DNA from: Geobacillus genomosp. 3 | Lineage (GTDB): Bacteria > Bacillota > Bacilli > Bacillales > Anoxybacillaceae | Assembly: GCF_000445995.2 (NCBI RefSeq) | Contig: NC_022080.4 | Location: 620,001 to 684,000 of the forward strand | Direction: 5' to 3' | Length of the DNA: 64,000 nucleotides | Shown: positions 38,849 to 47,629 of the stretch, in pieces | How positions within the stretch are numbered: position 1 is the stretch's first letter | How the letters are laid out: every line of letters starts with the position of its first letter | Program-made: the position numbers and the translations under genes | Notes under the pieces: model-generated | Told to the model about the DNA's origin: nothing | The model's database searches: none | Seen by the model: only the letters and a program-made list of their open reading frames with translations

Positions 38849-40090
38849 TTACCCTTCGCTTTGAGCTGGCATGTCTACGTCGCTTTCCGCCGGACGCGCC
38901 AATGTGATGGACGCGAGAACGGATAAAAAGGCGCAAGCGATTAAATAACTGAAGGCGGCCGGATAAGAGCCGTTGAAAATCTCGATAAGCATGCCCATGA
39001 CGGTCGGCGTCAGCAATGCCCCGATCATGCCTAAAAAGTTGATGAATCCTATCGAAGAACCGATAACGTTTTTTTCAAATACTTGATGCGGCATTGCCAT
39101 AATGATGGCGAACACAAGGCCGTGAAAGGTCGTGCACAATGATTGATAAGTGATCACTAATGCCACCGACGGTGCATTAAACAATAAATACAAAAACAAA
39201 ATCGCAAGAAGAGAAAATAAGGTAGCATATATTTTTTCCTTGCCGTAAAAATGGCTTAAAAATAACCGTCCCCCAATAATGGTGCCAACAGCCCCGGTGA
39301 GTGCCGGGATGGAAGTAAGCATGCCCATCGATAATAAATCAAGTCCACGGACTTGCGTCAAGTAAACAGGCATCCATGAAATCAATCCCCAAATCAAGGT
39401 GGACATTCCGAACCACATAATGCCAAGTTTCCAAAGAGTTGCATTTTTCATCAGTTCTTTAAAAGAAGGTTTTTCTGTACGTTTTGTTTCGTTTTCTCCC
39501 GTGTTTTCAGACAAGTTTTCCGGTTTTAAATAATACCATAGCAGCCATGCGACGATAATGCCCAACAACCCGATGGCGATAAAAACATTTCTCCACCCAA
39601 TCCAGACGAGTAAAGGAGTCGCGATTAACGGAGCGATCACGCCGCCGAGGGAATTGGATGACATCATAATGGTTTGTGCCTTGGCTCGCTCGTCTTTTGG
39701 AAACGCATCCGCTATGGCTTTTGAGCTTGCGGCCGGATACGCCCCTTCCCCGAGACCAAATAGAAAACGGATCATAATCATCGCCAGCAGCGACCAAGCG
39801 AATCCTGTGAAAACCGTAAAGATAGACCAAAAAATAATAGCAATCGTAATAATCTTCCGTGAGCCGTATTTATCAGCCAACCAGCCGCCGGGAACTTGCA
39901 TTAACGCATAGCCGGCAAAAAAACTGCTAAGCACAACGCCGAGAGCGGACGGGCTGAGATGAAATTCCTTCGCTATCTCAACAATGGAAACGTTCATCGC
40001 CATACGATCAAGGTAAGACAGGCACCATCCGGTAAACAGCAAGGTGAGAATAACGTGTCTCTTGCTATTTTTGCTTGGAATATCATTCAT
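38849..40090 (-). CDS. MFS transporter, anion:cation symporter family
   Basis: A 413-aa, 12-helix MFS protein of the ACS family: LSYLDRMAMNV in helix 1 and GWLADKYGSRK in the first loop are typical. ACS members import organic anions such as hexuronates, tartrate or aromatic acids. It is 56 nt downstream of the M20 hydrolase in one operon, so it probably imports the conjugate the hydrolase splits. ATG at 40090 follows GAAAGGGG. Confidence 0.85.
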   Translation of the reverse strand: MNDIPSKNSKRHVILTLLFTGWCLSYLDRMAMNVSIVEIAKEFHLSPSALGVVLSSFFAGYALMQVPGGWLADKYGSRKIITIAIIFWSIFTVFTGFAWSLLAMIMIRFLFGLGEGAYPAASSKAIADAFPKDERAKAQTIMMSSNSLGGVIAPLIATPLLVWIGWRNVFIAIGLLGIIVAWLLWYYLKPENLSENTGENETKRTEKPSFKELMKNATLWKLGIMWFGMSTLIWGLISWMPVYLTQVRGLDLLSMGMLTSIPALTGAVGTIIGGRLFLSHFYGKEKIYATLFSLLAILFLYLLFNAPSVALVITYQSLCTTFHGLVFAIIMAMPHQVFEKNVIGSSIGFINFLGMIGALLTPTVMGMLIEIFNGSYPAAFSYLIACAFLSVLASITLARPAESDVDMPAQSEG

Positions 40091-40146
40091 AATGTTACCC
40101 CTTTCTGTTACTGTTGTGGGAAGGACAGTCTACATGAATGATTGTC

Positions 40147-41325
40147 TCAATGTGAACTGAGATAATCAAATACAAGGGAAATGAACATTTTTCCGATTAG
40201 AAGAATACTTCGTTCATCAACGTCAAATTTCGGATGATGGTGAGGGTACACCGCCTCGATGTCACGGTTCATTCCGCCTACTAAAAAGAAGGATCCCGGT
40301 CGTTCAAGCATATAGTAAGAAAAATCCTCCATCGCCATTTGCAAGGGCAGCTCGACTACATGTTCCTCTCCTGCGACAAGTTCCGCTATGCGTTTCACCC
40401 GTTCCGTTTCTTCCGGATCATTCCAAAGGGAAGGATAGCCGTATTCATATTTGAATTCATATTGCGCTCCTGCCATTTCGCACGATGATTTCACGATTTT
40501 TTCGATATGGCTTTTGATCGCTTCCTGTGCCTCTTTTGAAAAAGATCGAACCGTACCCGACAAGGTTGCCTGATCGGGGATGACGTTGTAACTGTCCCCT
40601 CCGTGGAAGGAACAAACGGTGACAACGGCGGGATCAACCGCATTGATTCGGCTCGCTGAAATTTGTTGGAGGTGGAGGACGATTTGGCTTCCGACGAGAA
40701 CAGGATCGATCGAAAGGTGTGGCATTGAGCCATGTCCTCCTTTCCCTTTGATAGCGATTTCAAATTTGTCGCCGGCAGCCATGAGTGCTCCTGGTTTGTA
40801 ACCGATCATGCCAACGGGAAGGTTCGAGAGGACATGGGCGCCGTACACTACATCGACCCCGTCCAGGCAGCCATCTTCAATCATCGCTTTGGCTCCCCCA
40901 GGGATGACTTCTTCGGCAAACTGATGAATGAACAATACATTCCCTTGTAGATGTTCTTTTACTCGGCTAAGGGCGTATGCGGTTCCCAGCAAAGCCGCCG
41001 TATGAATGTCGTGGCCGCATGCATGCATCACACCGGGAATTTTTGACTTGTATGGAACATCTTTTTGATCTTGGATAGGCAATGCATCAAAATCGGCGCG
41101 CAACGCTACTGTTTTCCCTGGTTTTCCCCCTCGCAGCAGAGCTGTCACCCCCCGCCCGCCAACGCCTGTTTTCACTTCCAGACCGCAGTCTTGCAAAAAT
41201 TGGGCAATAATAGTAGGGGTTCTTACTTCTTGAAACGATAGCTCCGGGTACATGTGGAGATCACGACGAATTTGTACAAGATCGGCAAACTTCTTTTCCA
41301 GCTCGTCCCAGGAAACGTTTCTCAT
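40147..41325 (-). CDS. M20 family amidohydrolase (N-acyl amino acid / hippurate hydrolase type)
   Basis: A 392-aa zinc amidohydrolase. The metal site is visible as MHACGHDIHTA, with the catalytic Glu pair in FAEEVIPGG; the RRDLHMYPELSFQE opening is typical of M20D enzymes. These cleave N-acyl or N-benzoyl amino acids, or indole-acetyl conjugates. ATG at 41325 follows GAGGAGGG. It is divergent from a GAF-PucR regulator and co-transcribed with an organic-anion importer: a small catabolic module for an imported amide. Confidence 0.88.
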   Translation of the reverse strand: MRNVSWDELEKKFADLVQIRRDLHMYPELSFQEVRTPTIIAQFLQDCGLEVKTGVGGRGVTALLRGGKPGKTVALRADFDALPIQDQKDVPYKSKIPGVMHACGHDIHTAALLGTAYALSRVKEHLQGNVLFIHQFAEEVIPGGAKAMIEDGCLDGVDVVYGAHVLSNLPVGMIGYKPGALMAAGDKFEIAIKGKGGHGSMPHLSIDPVLVGSQIVLHLQQISASRINAVDPAVVTVCSFHGGDSYNVIPDQATLSGTVRSFSKEAQEAIKSHIEKIVKSSCEMAGAQYEFKYEYGYPSLWNDPEETERVKRIAELVAGEEHVVELPLQMAMEDFSYYMLERPGSFFLVGGMNRDIEAVYPHHHPKFDVDERSILLIGKMFISLVFDYLSSH

Positions 41326-41476
41326 TTTTTCCCTCCTCTTTTTTCATGATCGAAAGGGAATAGGCCCTTTTGTTAGTTTACTAAATATTATAAAATATAA
41401 GAAAAGTGTTAGGAATGTGGTCTAAAACAATCTTTTTGGTGAAAAATTGTGGAGTTCAACATAAGGGGGTGGAAAA

Positions 41477-43303
41477 ATGAGCGAAAAAGCTTCGGCTCAA
41501 CGTTGGAATGCGGGGGATAAAGAGACAGACCTTCATATGAAAATTCTTCTGGAAAGCTTTCGGACGATCACCTCGACTCTGGAATTGGATGAAGTGCTGA
41601 ACAAAATCATGCTTTGCGCTTTTACCATGTTCCGGTCGACAGATGCCGGGTATATCCAGCTATTTGATGAGCAGTCCGAGAAACTCATTGTGAGAGCTTA
41701 CGTCGGGTTCAACGATCGCATTCGGTCATTTCGTGTCAGCATTGGCGAATCCATTGTCGGAAAAGTGTTTCGTGACGGGTGTGTGCGAATGTTGAGGACC
41801 ACAAAAGAAATATACGACCAGATGGCGGATTTAAGCGAAGAAAACTTCCATATTTTACATTCTGCCATCGAATCAAAAAAAACGGTTCAGTCCCTTTTAT
41901 CCGTTCCCATTACGTACGGCGAAAAACGAATCGGTGTAATGACGCTTCACCGTTTTGAGAAGGAAGAGCAGCCGGGTGAAAGGGATCTTCTTCTTCTGCA
42001 AAGCTTTGCCTCACATGTGGCCATAGCGATTCATAATGCTCAGCTTCACGAGGAGGTTCAAAAAAATTTAGATGAGGTCACTTGTTTGTTAAATAAATTG
42101 GAGTCGACAAACAAATTGTTGCAAAAAAGGATGGACATCCATAACCATTTGACAAAAATATCAATCGAAAATAAAGGATTGGATTCCATCATTATGGAAA
42201 TGAACTCGTTGATGGGAAAAACGGTTGTGTTCGCGGATTATCTCGAGGGAAAATGTTATCCTTCCGACAGTCTATCGATTGAAAAAGTCATGGCAGACCT
42301 TTTTGTTCTTTTTAAAACGAGAACTAAACCTGCCTATGCGCGCATTTCAGATTTTGAATCGTTCCATTATATATATCCAATAAGGTCAGCATCGGCTTTT
42401 TTAGGATGTTTGATCGTTGAAGGAGATGCCCCTTTATCCATAGAGGAGCGTCTAGTGTTGGAACAAGGTGCCCCTATTTTGACTATGGAAGTGATGAAGA
42501 ACTTATCGAGAAGCGATGTGTTGTATAGAAAAACTTATGAAAAATATCATGAATTCCTCAAAATAAAAAATCCTATTCAGGCGGAAGCGGCAATTCGGGA
42601 GCTAGGAATGAGCATAAAAAAGTTTATTCAGACAGTCGTCATCGAGCTTTACGGGAATTCAGATCCGTATGCCCTTGCCAATGATGCCCGCTCCTTCGTC
42701 ACTCGTATGCAGAAGGTGCTGCCTCCCGAAAATAGGTTGGTCATGTCTTACAATAACAAAATTGTCCTGTTCTCTACGACTAGCAATGAACATGACCAGT
42801 CCAAATGGATCGATTTAGTGAAAAAAATGGTTGATGATTGGAACAAAAGATTTACAGTAGCCGTTCGAGCTGGAGTCAGCACAGGCATTTACTACCATGG
42901 GTATGCGGAAGAAAACCATAACAAAGCGGAAAAAGCGTTGCTCTATTTAAAAAAGCAAAATAAGAAAGGTGTTTTTCATTTTCATGAAATGGGGATTGGA
43001 CGTCTCTTTTTACATCATCACCCGAGTGAAATGGAATCCTTTCTGTCCGAAACGCTCTCTCTCTTGTGGACAGATCAAGAGACATACCAAGAGCTTTTGC
43101 ATACTCTTATCAGCTATGTCCAAAGTGGCCGTTCGATGTCGGCCACAGCGAAAAAGCTTCATATTCATCCGAATACGTTATATCATCGCATCAAAAAAAT
43201 TGAGGGGTTATTGGGACTGGATTTTGATAATTATGAAGATTATTTGAGTGTTCAGCTTGCTGTTTACTTATACAGCCGTTTTTATCACATAGCGGATGAG
43301 TGA
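41477..43303 (+). CDS. GAF-domain PucR-type regulator
   Basis: A 608-aa cytosolic regulator. An N-terminal GAF domain (about 30-195) is followed by a coiled linker (to about 235), a central poorly conserved GGDEF-like or CdaR-like region, and a C-terminal PucR helix-turn-helix (SYVQSGRSMSATAKKLHIHPNTLYHRIKKIEGLLGLD, about 545-595). Such proteins activate catabolic genes after binding a small molecule. It is divergent from the M20-MFS operon. ATG follows AAGGGGGTGG. Ligand unknown, perhaps the imported conjugate or its product. Confidence 0.83.
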   Translation: MSEKASAQRWNAGDKETDLHMKILLESFRTITSTLELDEVLNKIMLCAFTMFRSTDAGYIQLFDEQSEKLIVRAYVGFNDRIRSFRVSIGESIVGKVFRDGCVRMLRTTKEIYDQMADLSEENFHILHSAIESKKTVQSLLSVPITYGEKRIGVMTLHRFEKEEQPGERDLLLLQSFASHVAIAIHNAQLHEEVQKNLDEVTCLLNKLESTNKLLQKRMDIHNHLTKISIENKGLDSIIMEMNSLMGKTVVFADYLEGKCYPSDSLSIEKVMADLFVLFKTRTKPAYARISDFESFHYIYPIRSASAFLGCLIVEGDAPLSIEERLVLEQGAPILTMEVMKNLSRSDVLYRKTYEKYHEFLKIKNPIQAEAAIRELGMSIKKFIQTVVIELYGNSDPYALANDARSFVTRMQKVLPPENRLVMSYNNKIVLFSTTSNEHDQSKWIDLVKKMVDDWNKRFTVAVRAGVSTGIYYHGYAEENHNKAEKALLYLKKQNKKGVFHFHEMGIGRLFLHHHPSEMESFLSETLSLLWTDQETYQELLHTLISYVQSGRSMSATAKKLHIHPNTLYHRIKKIEGLLGLDFDNYEDYLSVQLAVYLYSRFYHIADE

Positions 43304-43406
43304 TCTCGATATGGCCAAACGATATATTTCGGGCGATGCCGTCAACTAATGTGGCATAGACGGGCTCTAGTTTGTTTTTGAGCAGTTAGGAAGCACCTTT
43401 TTACAG

Positions 43407-43422
43407 TCAAATGAATATTTGA
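43407..43422. promoter_or_regulatory. CadC operator 1
   Basis: TCAAAT-GAAT-ATTTGA, a perfect 6-bp inverted repeat like the known CadC/ArsR-family operators. It overlaps the -35 box. Confidence 0.75.
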
Positions 43423-43448
43423 ATATGGACAGTGATGTATGGTATTTT
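43420..43448 (+). promoter_or_regulatory. cadCA promoter
   Basis: TTGAAT (43420-43425) and TATTTT (43443-43448), spacer 17 bp. The -35 lies in operator 1 and the predicted start (about 43455) in operator 2, so CadC bound to either would block polymerase. Confidence 0.55.
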
Positions 43449-43452
43449 ATAT

Positions 43453-43468
43453 TCAAACAAATATTTGA
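43453..43468. promoter_or_regulatory. CadC operator 2
   Basis: TCAAAC-AAAT-ATTTGA, a near-perfect copy of operator 1 whose centre is 46 bp downstream of it, over the predicted transcription start. Confidence 0.72.
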
Positions 43469-43490
43469 ATGTGACTGTGGGGGGCTAATG

Positions 43491-43862
43491 ATGGGACGTG
43501 GTGATATTTGCGACGTTTACTGTTATGACGAAGAGAAGGTCGCACGGGTTCAACGGAGGCTACATGATGAACACATTGCCGCGATTGTGCCGTTTTTCAA
43601 GGCGCTTGCCGATGAAAACCGGGCGAAAATTGTATACGCCCTTTGCGAAGAAGGGGAGCTGTGCGTCTGCGATTTAGCGAACGTCATCGGTGCAACGGTG
43701 GCAGCGACGTCGCATCATTTGCGCCTCCTGTACAAACAAGGAATCGTGAAATATCGGAAAGACGGAAAATTGGCCTTTTACTCGCTCGATGACGATCATA
43801 TTCGCGAGCTGTTGCTTGTCGCGCTCGCCCATCAGAAAGAGGGAGATCGCCGTGCGGAGTGA
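43491..43862 (+). CDS. cadC: metal-sensing ArsR-family repressor CadC
   Basis: A 123-aa winged-helix repressor. The CadC metal site is complete: Cys pair in CDVYCYD near the N-terminus and ELCVCDLA before the recognition helix (ATVAATSHHLRLLYKQG). Cd, Pb or Zn binding releases DNA. ATG at 43491 follows GGGGGG; the longer frame from 43419 runs through the operators. It overlaps cadA by 11 nt. Confidence 0.92.
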   Translation: MGRGDICDVYCYDEEKVARVQRRLHDEHIAAIVPFFKALADENRAKIVYALCEEGELCVCDLANVIGATVAATSHHLRLLYKQGIVKYRKDGKLAFYSLDDDHIRELLLVALAHQKEGDRRAE

Positions 43863-45978
43863 ACAGGCGCTGGATCAATGGGAAGCGAAAACGTACCGGG
43901 TGCAAGGATTGACGTGTCCAAACTGCGCGGCCACGTTTGAGCGAAACGTGAAGTCCTTGCCCGGCGTGAAAGAGGCGAAAGTGAATTTTGGTGCCGCCAA
44001 GCTCACCGTTTGGGGCGAGGCGACGATCGATGAGCTTGAACAAGCGGGAGCGTTTGAACAGTTGACCATTCGTGAAGAACGTGAGCGGACCGTCCGGCCG
44101 GAGCCGTTTTGGAAGAGGAAGGAGAATCGGAACGTTTACGTCGCCGCCGCGTTGCTGGCCATCGGCTGGACGGCGTCGGCGGCGGGCAGTGGTCGGTTGG
44201 CGGTGGCTGCGTATGTCGCTGCGATTGTGATCGGCGGCTACTCGCTATTTCGGGCTGGATTTCGTAACTTGATCCGCTGGCAGTTCGACATGAACACGTT
44301 AATGACGATTGCCGTTCTCGGCGCGGCGGCGATCGGGGAATGGCAGGAAGGGGCGGTCGTTGTCATTTTGTTTGCCATTAGCGAAGCGCTCGAGCGCTAT
44401 TCGATGGAAAACGCGCGGTGGTCGATCGCGTCGTTAATGGAAATGGCGCCGGACGAGGCGACCATCCGGCGCGGCGCCGAGGAAGTGACCGTTCCGGTCG
44501 AAGACGTTCGCGTCGGGGATGTGATGATTGTTAAGCCGGGTGGAAAAATTGCTATGGATGGCATCGTCATAAGCGGCGCTTCGACTGTGAATGAAGCAGC
44601 GATTACCGGTGAAAGCTTGCCGGTAGAAAAAGCACCGGGGGCTGCGGTGTTCGCCGGGACGCTTAACGGGGAAGGGTTCCTCGAAGTCGAAGTAACGAAG
44701 CGGGCGGATGAGACGACAGTGGCGAAAATGATCGATCTCGTCGAAGAGGCGCAAGCGGAGCGGGCCCCTTCGCAGGCGTTCGTCGACCGGTTTGCGCGCT
44801 ATTATACGCCGTTTATTATCGCGGTTGCGCTTCTGATCGCCGTCGTGCCGCCGCTCGTGATGGACGGGGCATGGCTTGATTGGGTGTATCGCGGGCTCGC
44901 GGTGTTGGTGATCGGCTGTCCGTGTGCGCTCGTCATCTCCACCCCGGTGGCGATTGTCACCGCCATCGGAAACGCGGCCCGGCGCGGCGTGCTCATCAAA
45001 GGCGGCGCGCATCTTGAACAAATCGGCCGGCTGCGGGCGGTGGCCTTGGATAAAACGGGGACGTTGACGAAAGGGAAACCGGCCGTGACCGATGTCATCG
45101 TGTATGAAGGAACACGCGAGCAGCTGCTGGCCATCGCCGCCGCCATCGAAAAACGGTCGCAGCACCCTTTGGCTTCAGCCATCGTCCGTCGGGCGGAAGA
45201 AGAGGGGACGCCGTTTCTCGACGTGCCGGTTGGCGAGTTTCAGTCATTGACCGGCCAAGGGGTGAAGGCTGTTGTCGGAAGCGAAACATACTACATCGGC
45301 AGCCCCGCCTTGCTCACCGGCTTGATCGGGGAGTTGCCGGGTGAAGCGGAACAACAAATCGCTGTGTTCCGCAGCGAAGGAAAAACGGTGATGGCCGTTG
45401 GCACCGCCAACCGGCTGTTGGGGCTTGTCGCTGCGGCCGATCCATTGCGGCCGTCCGCTCCGGATACGATCGCGGCATTGCGGCGCCTTGGCGTGGCGGA
45501 AATCGCGATGGTGACAGGCGACCACAGGCAAACGGCACAGGCCATCGGCCGCCAAGCGGGCGTATCGGACGTTCGCGCCGGGCTGCTTCCCGAAGAGAAG
45601 CTGGCGGCGATCCGCGAGTTGAAACAACGTTGCGGCATAACCGCCATGGTCGGCGACGGGGTGAATGACGCTCCTGCCTTGGCCGCGGCCGATGTCGGCG
45701 TGGCGATGGGCGGGGCGGGGACCGACACCGCCTTGGAAACGGCTGATGTCGTGCTGATGGCCGATGACTTGCGCCAGCTTCCGTACACGATCCACCTTGG
45801 GCGCCGAACGCTTGCCATCGTTAAACAAAACATCGCCATCGCCTTAGGGTTCAAAGTGTTGGCACTCGTGGCTGCCGTCCCAGGCTGGCTCACCCTTTGG
45901 CTTGCGGTGTTCGCCGACATGGGGGCGACGCTGCTCGTGACGCTCAACAGCATGCGCCTGTTGCGGGTGAAGGGTTAG
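43852..45978 (+). CDS. cadA: heavy-metal P1B-ATPase (Cd/Zn/Pb exporter) CadA
   Basis: A 708-aa pump. The N-terminal metal-binding domain has TCPNCA (Cys 22 and 25). Membrane helices frame CPCALVIS, the transport-site CPC. The phosphorylation loop is DKTGTLTKG, and the hinge is GDGVNDAPAL. GTG at 43852, after GAGGGAG and inside cadC, is the start; the earlier ATG frame lies within cadC. Substrate range (Cd, Zn, Pb) is assigned from the CadC partner and CPC class. Confidence 0.93.
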   Translation: MRSEQALDQWEAKTYRVQGLTCPNCAATFERNVKSLPGVKEAKVNFGAAKLTVWGEATIDELEQAGAFEQLTIREERERTVRPEPFWKRKENRNVYVAAALLAIGWTASAAGSGRLAVAAYVAAIVIGGYSLFRAGFRNLIRWQFDMNTLMTIAVLGAAAIGEWQEGAVVVILFAISEALERYSMENARWSIASLMEMAPDEATIRRGAEEVTVPVEDVRVGDVMIVKPGGKIAMDGIVISGASTVNEAAITGESLPVEKAPGAAVFAGTLNGEGFLEVEVTKRADETTVAKMIDLVEEAQAERAPSQAFVDRFARYYTPFIIAVALLIAVVPPLVMDGAWLDWVYRGLAVLVIGCPCALVISTPVAIVTAIGNAARRGVLIKGGAHLEQIGRLRAVALDKTGTLTKGKPAVTDVIVYEGTREQLLAIAAAIEKRSQHPLASAIVRRAEEEGTPFLDVPVGEFQSLTGQGVKAVVGSETYYIGSPALLTGLIGELPGEAEQQIAVFRSEGKTVMAVGTANRLLGLVAAADPLRPSAPDTIAALRRLGVAEIAMVTGDHRQTAQAIGRQAGVSDVRAGLLPEEKLAAIRELKQRCGITAMVGDGVNDAPALAAADVGVAMGGAGTDTALETADVVLMADDLRQLPYTIHLGRRTLAIVKQNIAIALGFKVLALVAAVPGWLTLWLAVFADMGATLLVTLNSMRLLRVKG

Positions 45979-46031
45979 AAGGTTTGGCGAAAATGCAAGC
46001 TGTTTGCTGACGACTGCGGGGAGGGGGCGCC

Positions 46032-46277
46032 ATGAACCATTTTCGGGAAAAAGCGATCCATGAAACAGAGCTGACAGAACAAGTTCCACCGATGGATGAC
46101 CGGGTGTTTTCGCCGACCGAGGAGTTGGATCGGATCACAGCCGGAGGAGCGATGAAGCGGGAAGCCCTCGACTGGCGGGGATTTCCCCGGTGGATTCGAT
46201 GCTTCGGATTCGTCGCCTTGGCCTTTTTTGTCATCGTTCCTTTGCTGGCATGGTTGTTGAACGTGTTGTTTGAATAG
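46032..46277 (+). CDS. 81-aa single-helix membrane protein, unknown
   Basis: A small protein with a hydrophilic, acidic N-terminal half and one membrane helix near the C-terminus (about 56-79). ATG is preceded by GGGGAGGGGG. It lies 53 nt behind cadA and before a terminator, so it may be the last gene of the cad operon. No family recognised. Confidence 0.55.
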   Translation: MNHFREKAIHETELTEQVPPMDDRVFSPTEELDRITAGGAMKREALDWRGFPRWIRCFGFVALAFFVIVPLLAWLLNVLFE

Positions 46278-46319
46278 GAGATCAAACGCCAACAGGAAGC
46301 GGATCCCGCGGAGGAGAAA

Positions 46320-46361
46320 AGCACACAACACGGAAATGCCCGTCGTTCCGTGTCGTGTGCT
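46320..46361 (+). terminator. hairpin ending the cad operon
   Basis: AGCACAC and ACACGGAA pair with TTCCGTGT and GTGTGCT (one mismatch between them), a 15-bp stem followed by GTTTGCGTT. Confidence 0.65.
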
Positions 46362-46474
46362 GTTTGCGTTGTATATAGTCATTCTTTAAGCGAATAGCGG
46401 TGTCAGTTGTTCGCGACAATCGATCATTTGATGATGATTGCCCTTTTGCTTGCTCATCGCAATGGTTGCTTTTT

Positions 46475-47629
46475 TCAATCCCCTACGCGGTAGTCGGCTT
46501 TTTCTTTTCCACCTGAACGGATTATAAGATCTACAGAGATGGAAGGGAGAAACCTATCGTTCAGCGGAATGGTTCCATTGACCGATAAGCGCCGCCATTC
46601 GTGTAAGGCGTTCCGGTGGAAAACGGCGGAGAGATTGAGCGTATCGATCCCCCGGGACGCCCCCCACTGATAAGTGCGCCGTATTTCCTGTTTGACGGTT
46701 TGTTTTGCGAGCCGGACGAGCTCGTTCCGGGACAATGAGTCATTCGCTTCTTCTATAATGTTCCCATCAATTCGAACGTGTAAATGGGCGGTGTATTTGC
46801 CGTTGTCACGTTTTAGCGTCCACTCGGCATGCGGGCTGCGAATAATAAGCGTAGCCGCTATTTTCCCTTCTTTCCGAATGGCGAGAGGGGTGCGGTGAAT
46901 ATCTTGTTCAACCCAGCGGATTCCTTTCGCCTCAGGAAAGCGGGCGCATGCCTGCAGCTTGTAATGATGCAAAAAGCAAACACCTTGGAGCTGCAACATC
47001 GTTTTGTTTTTTTCGTCTTCCGTCCATGATGTTTTGGTCAGTCCCAAATAAGGGAGGCGGGCGGTCATGGCTGGCTCGTCAAGATGGGCGATAAACCGGT
47101 TCAAGCGAATCGGGCGGATAAACGAGCTTTGTCGAAAAAGCTCCTCCGGGTTCGATAACAGCGAGTAATACGAAGAGGTAAGCAACAGCGGTGTGGCCCG
47201 AAACAATTGCTCTAACGGCTCATCAGTGGCATACACCCAAATCGTATGGCGAATTTCGTTATACCGGGTTAATAAGTCAATAGTGTTTCGGATCACGTGC
47301 GGCTGCAACGCCCGTTTGGTGAAGACGATGCTTTTCACGTGCCCCCAGGAAACCATTTGCTGGATGGATTGATAAATTTTATGGGCGGCAAGATCAAACG
47401 TTTCCGCTGTCGCCTTGCCGACTGAAAGAACTGCTTGTTCTCTCGCTCCCCCGGCTTCGACTTTGGCCAAGCCGCTGAAACTGACAAGCTGAACGTATAA
47501 AACGAATTTTCCGTCTTGATAATCGATGCCAACCGCATGAATGTAAACGATATGGTCAATGTTGCGCGCTCCCCAGCAGCCGCTGAGCAAAACCGCTGCG
47601 AGGAGGGGCGCCAGCAACCGCTTAGTCAT
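46475..47629 (-). CDS. spore germination lipoprotein, Ger(x)C family
   Basis: A 384-aa GerC-type subunit. The signal peptide ends LLSGC (lipobox, Cys about 18), so it is anchored to the outer face of the spore inner membrane. The rest has the GerC three-domain pattern (GARNIDHIVYIHAVGID early on). ATG at 47629 overlaps the preceding gene stop by 4 nt; the longer frame to 47851 is rejected. It is the third gene of a germinant-receptor operon. Confidence 0.88.
   Translation of the reverse strand: MTKRLLAPLLAAVLLSGCWGARNIDHIVYIHAVGIDYQDGKFVLYVQLVSFSGLAKVEAGGAREQAVLSVGKATAETFDLAAHKIYQSIQQMVSWGHVKSIVFTKRALQPHVIRNTIDLLTRYNEIRHTIWVYATDEPLEQLFRATPLLLTSSYYSLLSNPEELFRQSSFIRPIRLNRFIAHLDEPAMTARLPYLGLTKTSWTEDEKNKTMLQLQGVCFLHHYKLQACARFPEAKGIRWVEQDIHRTPLAIRKEGKIAATLIIRSPHAEWTLKRDNGKYTAHLHVRIDGNIIEEANDSLSRNELVRLAKQTVKQEIRRTYQWGASRGIDTLNLSAVFHRNALHEWRRLSVNGTIPLNDRFLPSISVDLIIRSGGKEKADYRVGD

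Noticed and set aside
44434..45165. 243-aa minus-strand frame
   Set aside because: Antisense to cadA over its conserved motifs.
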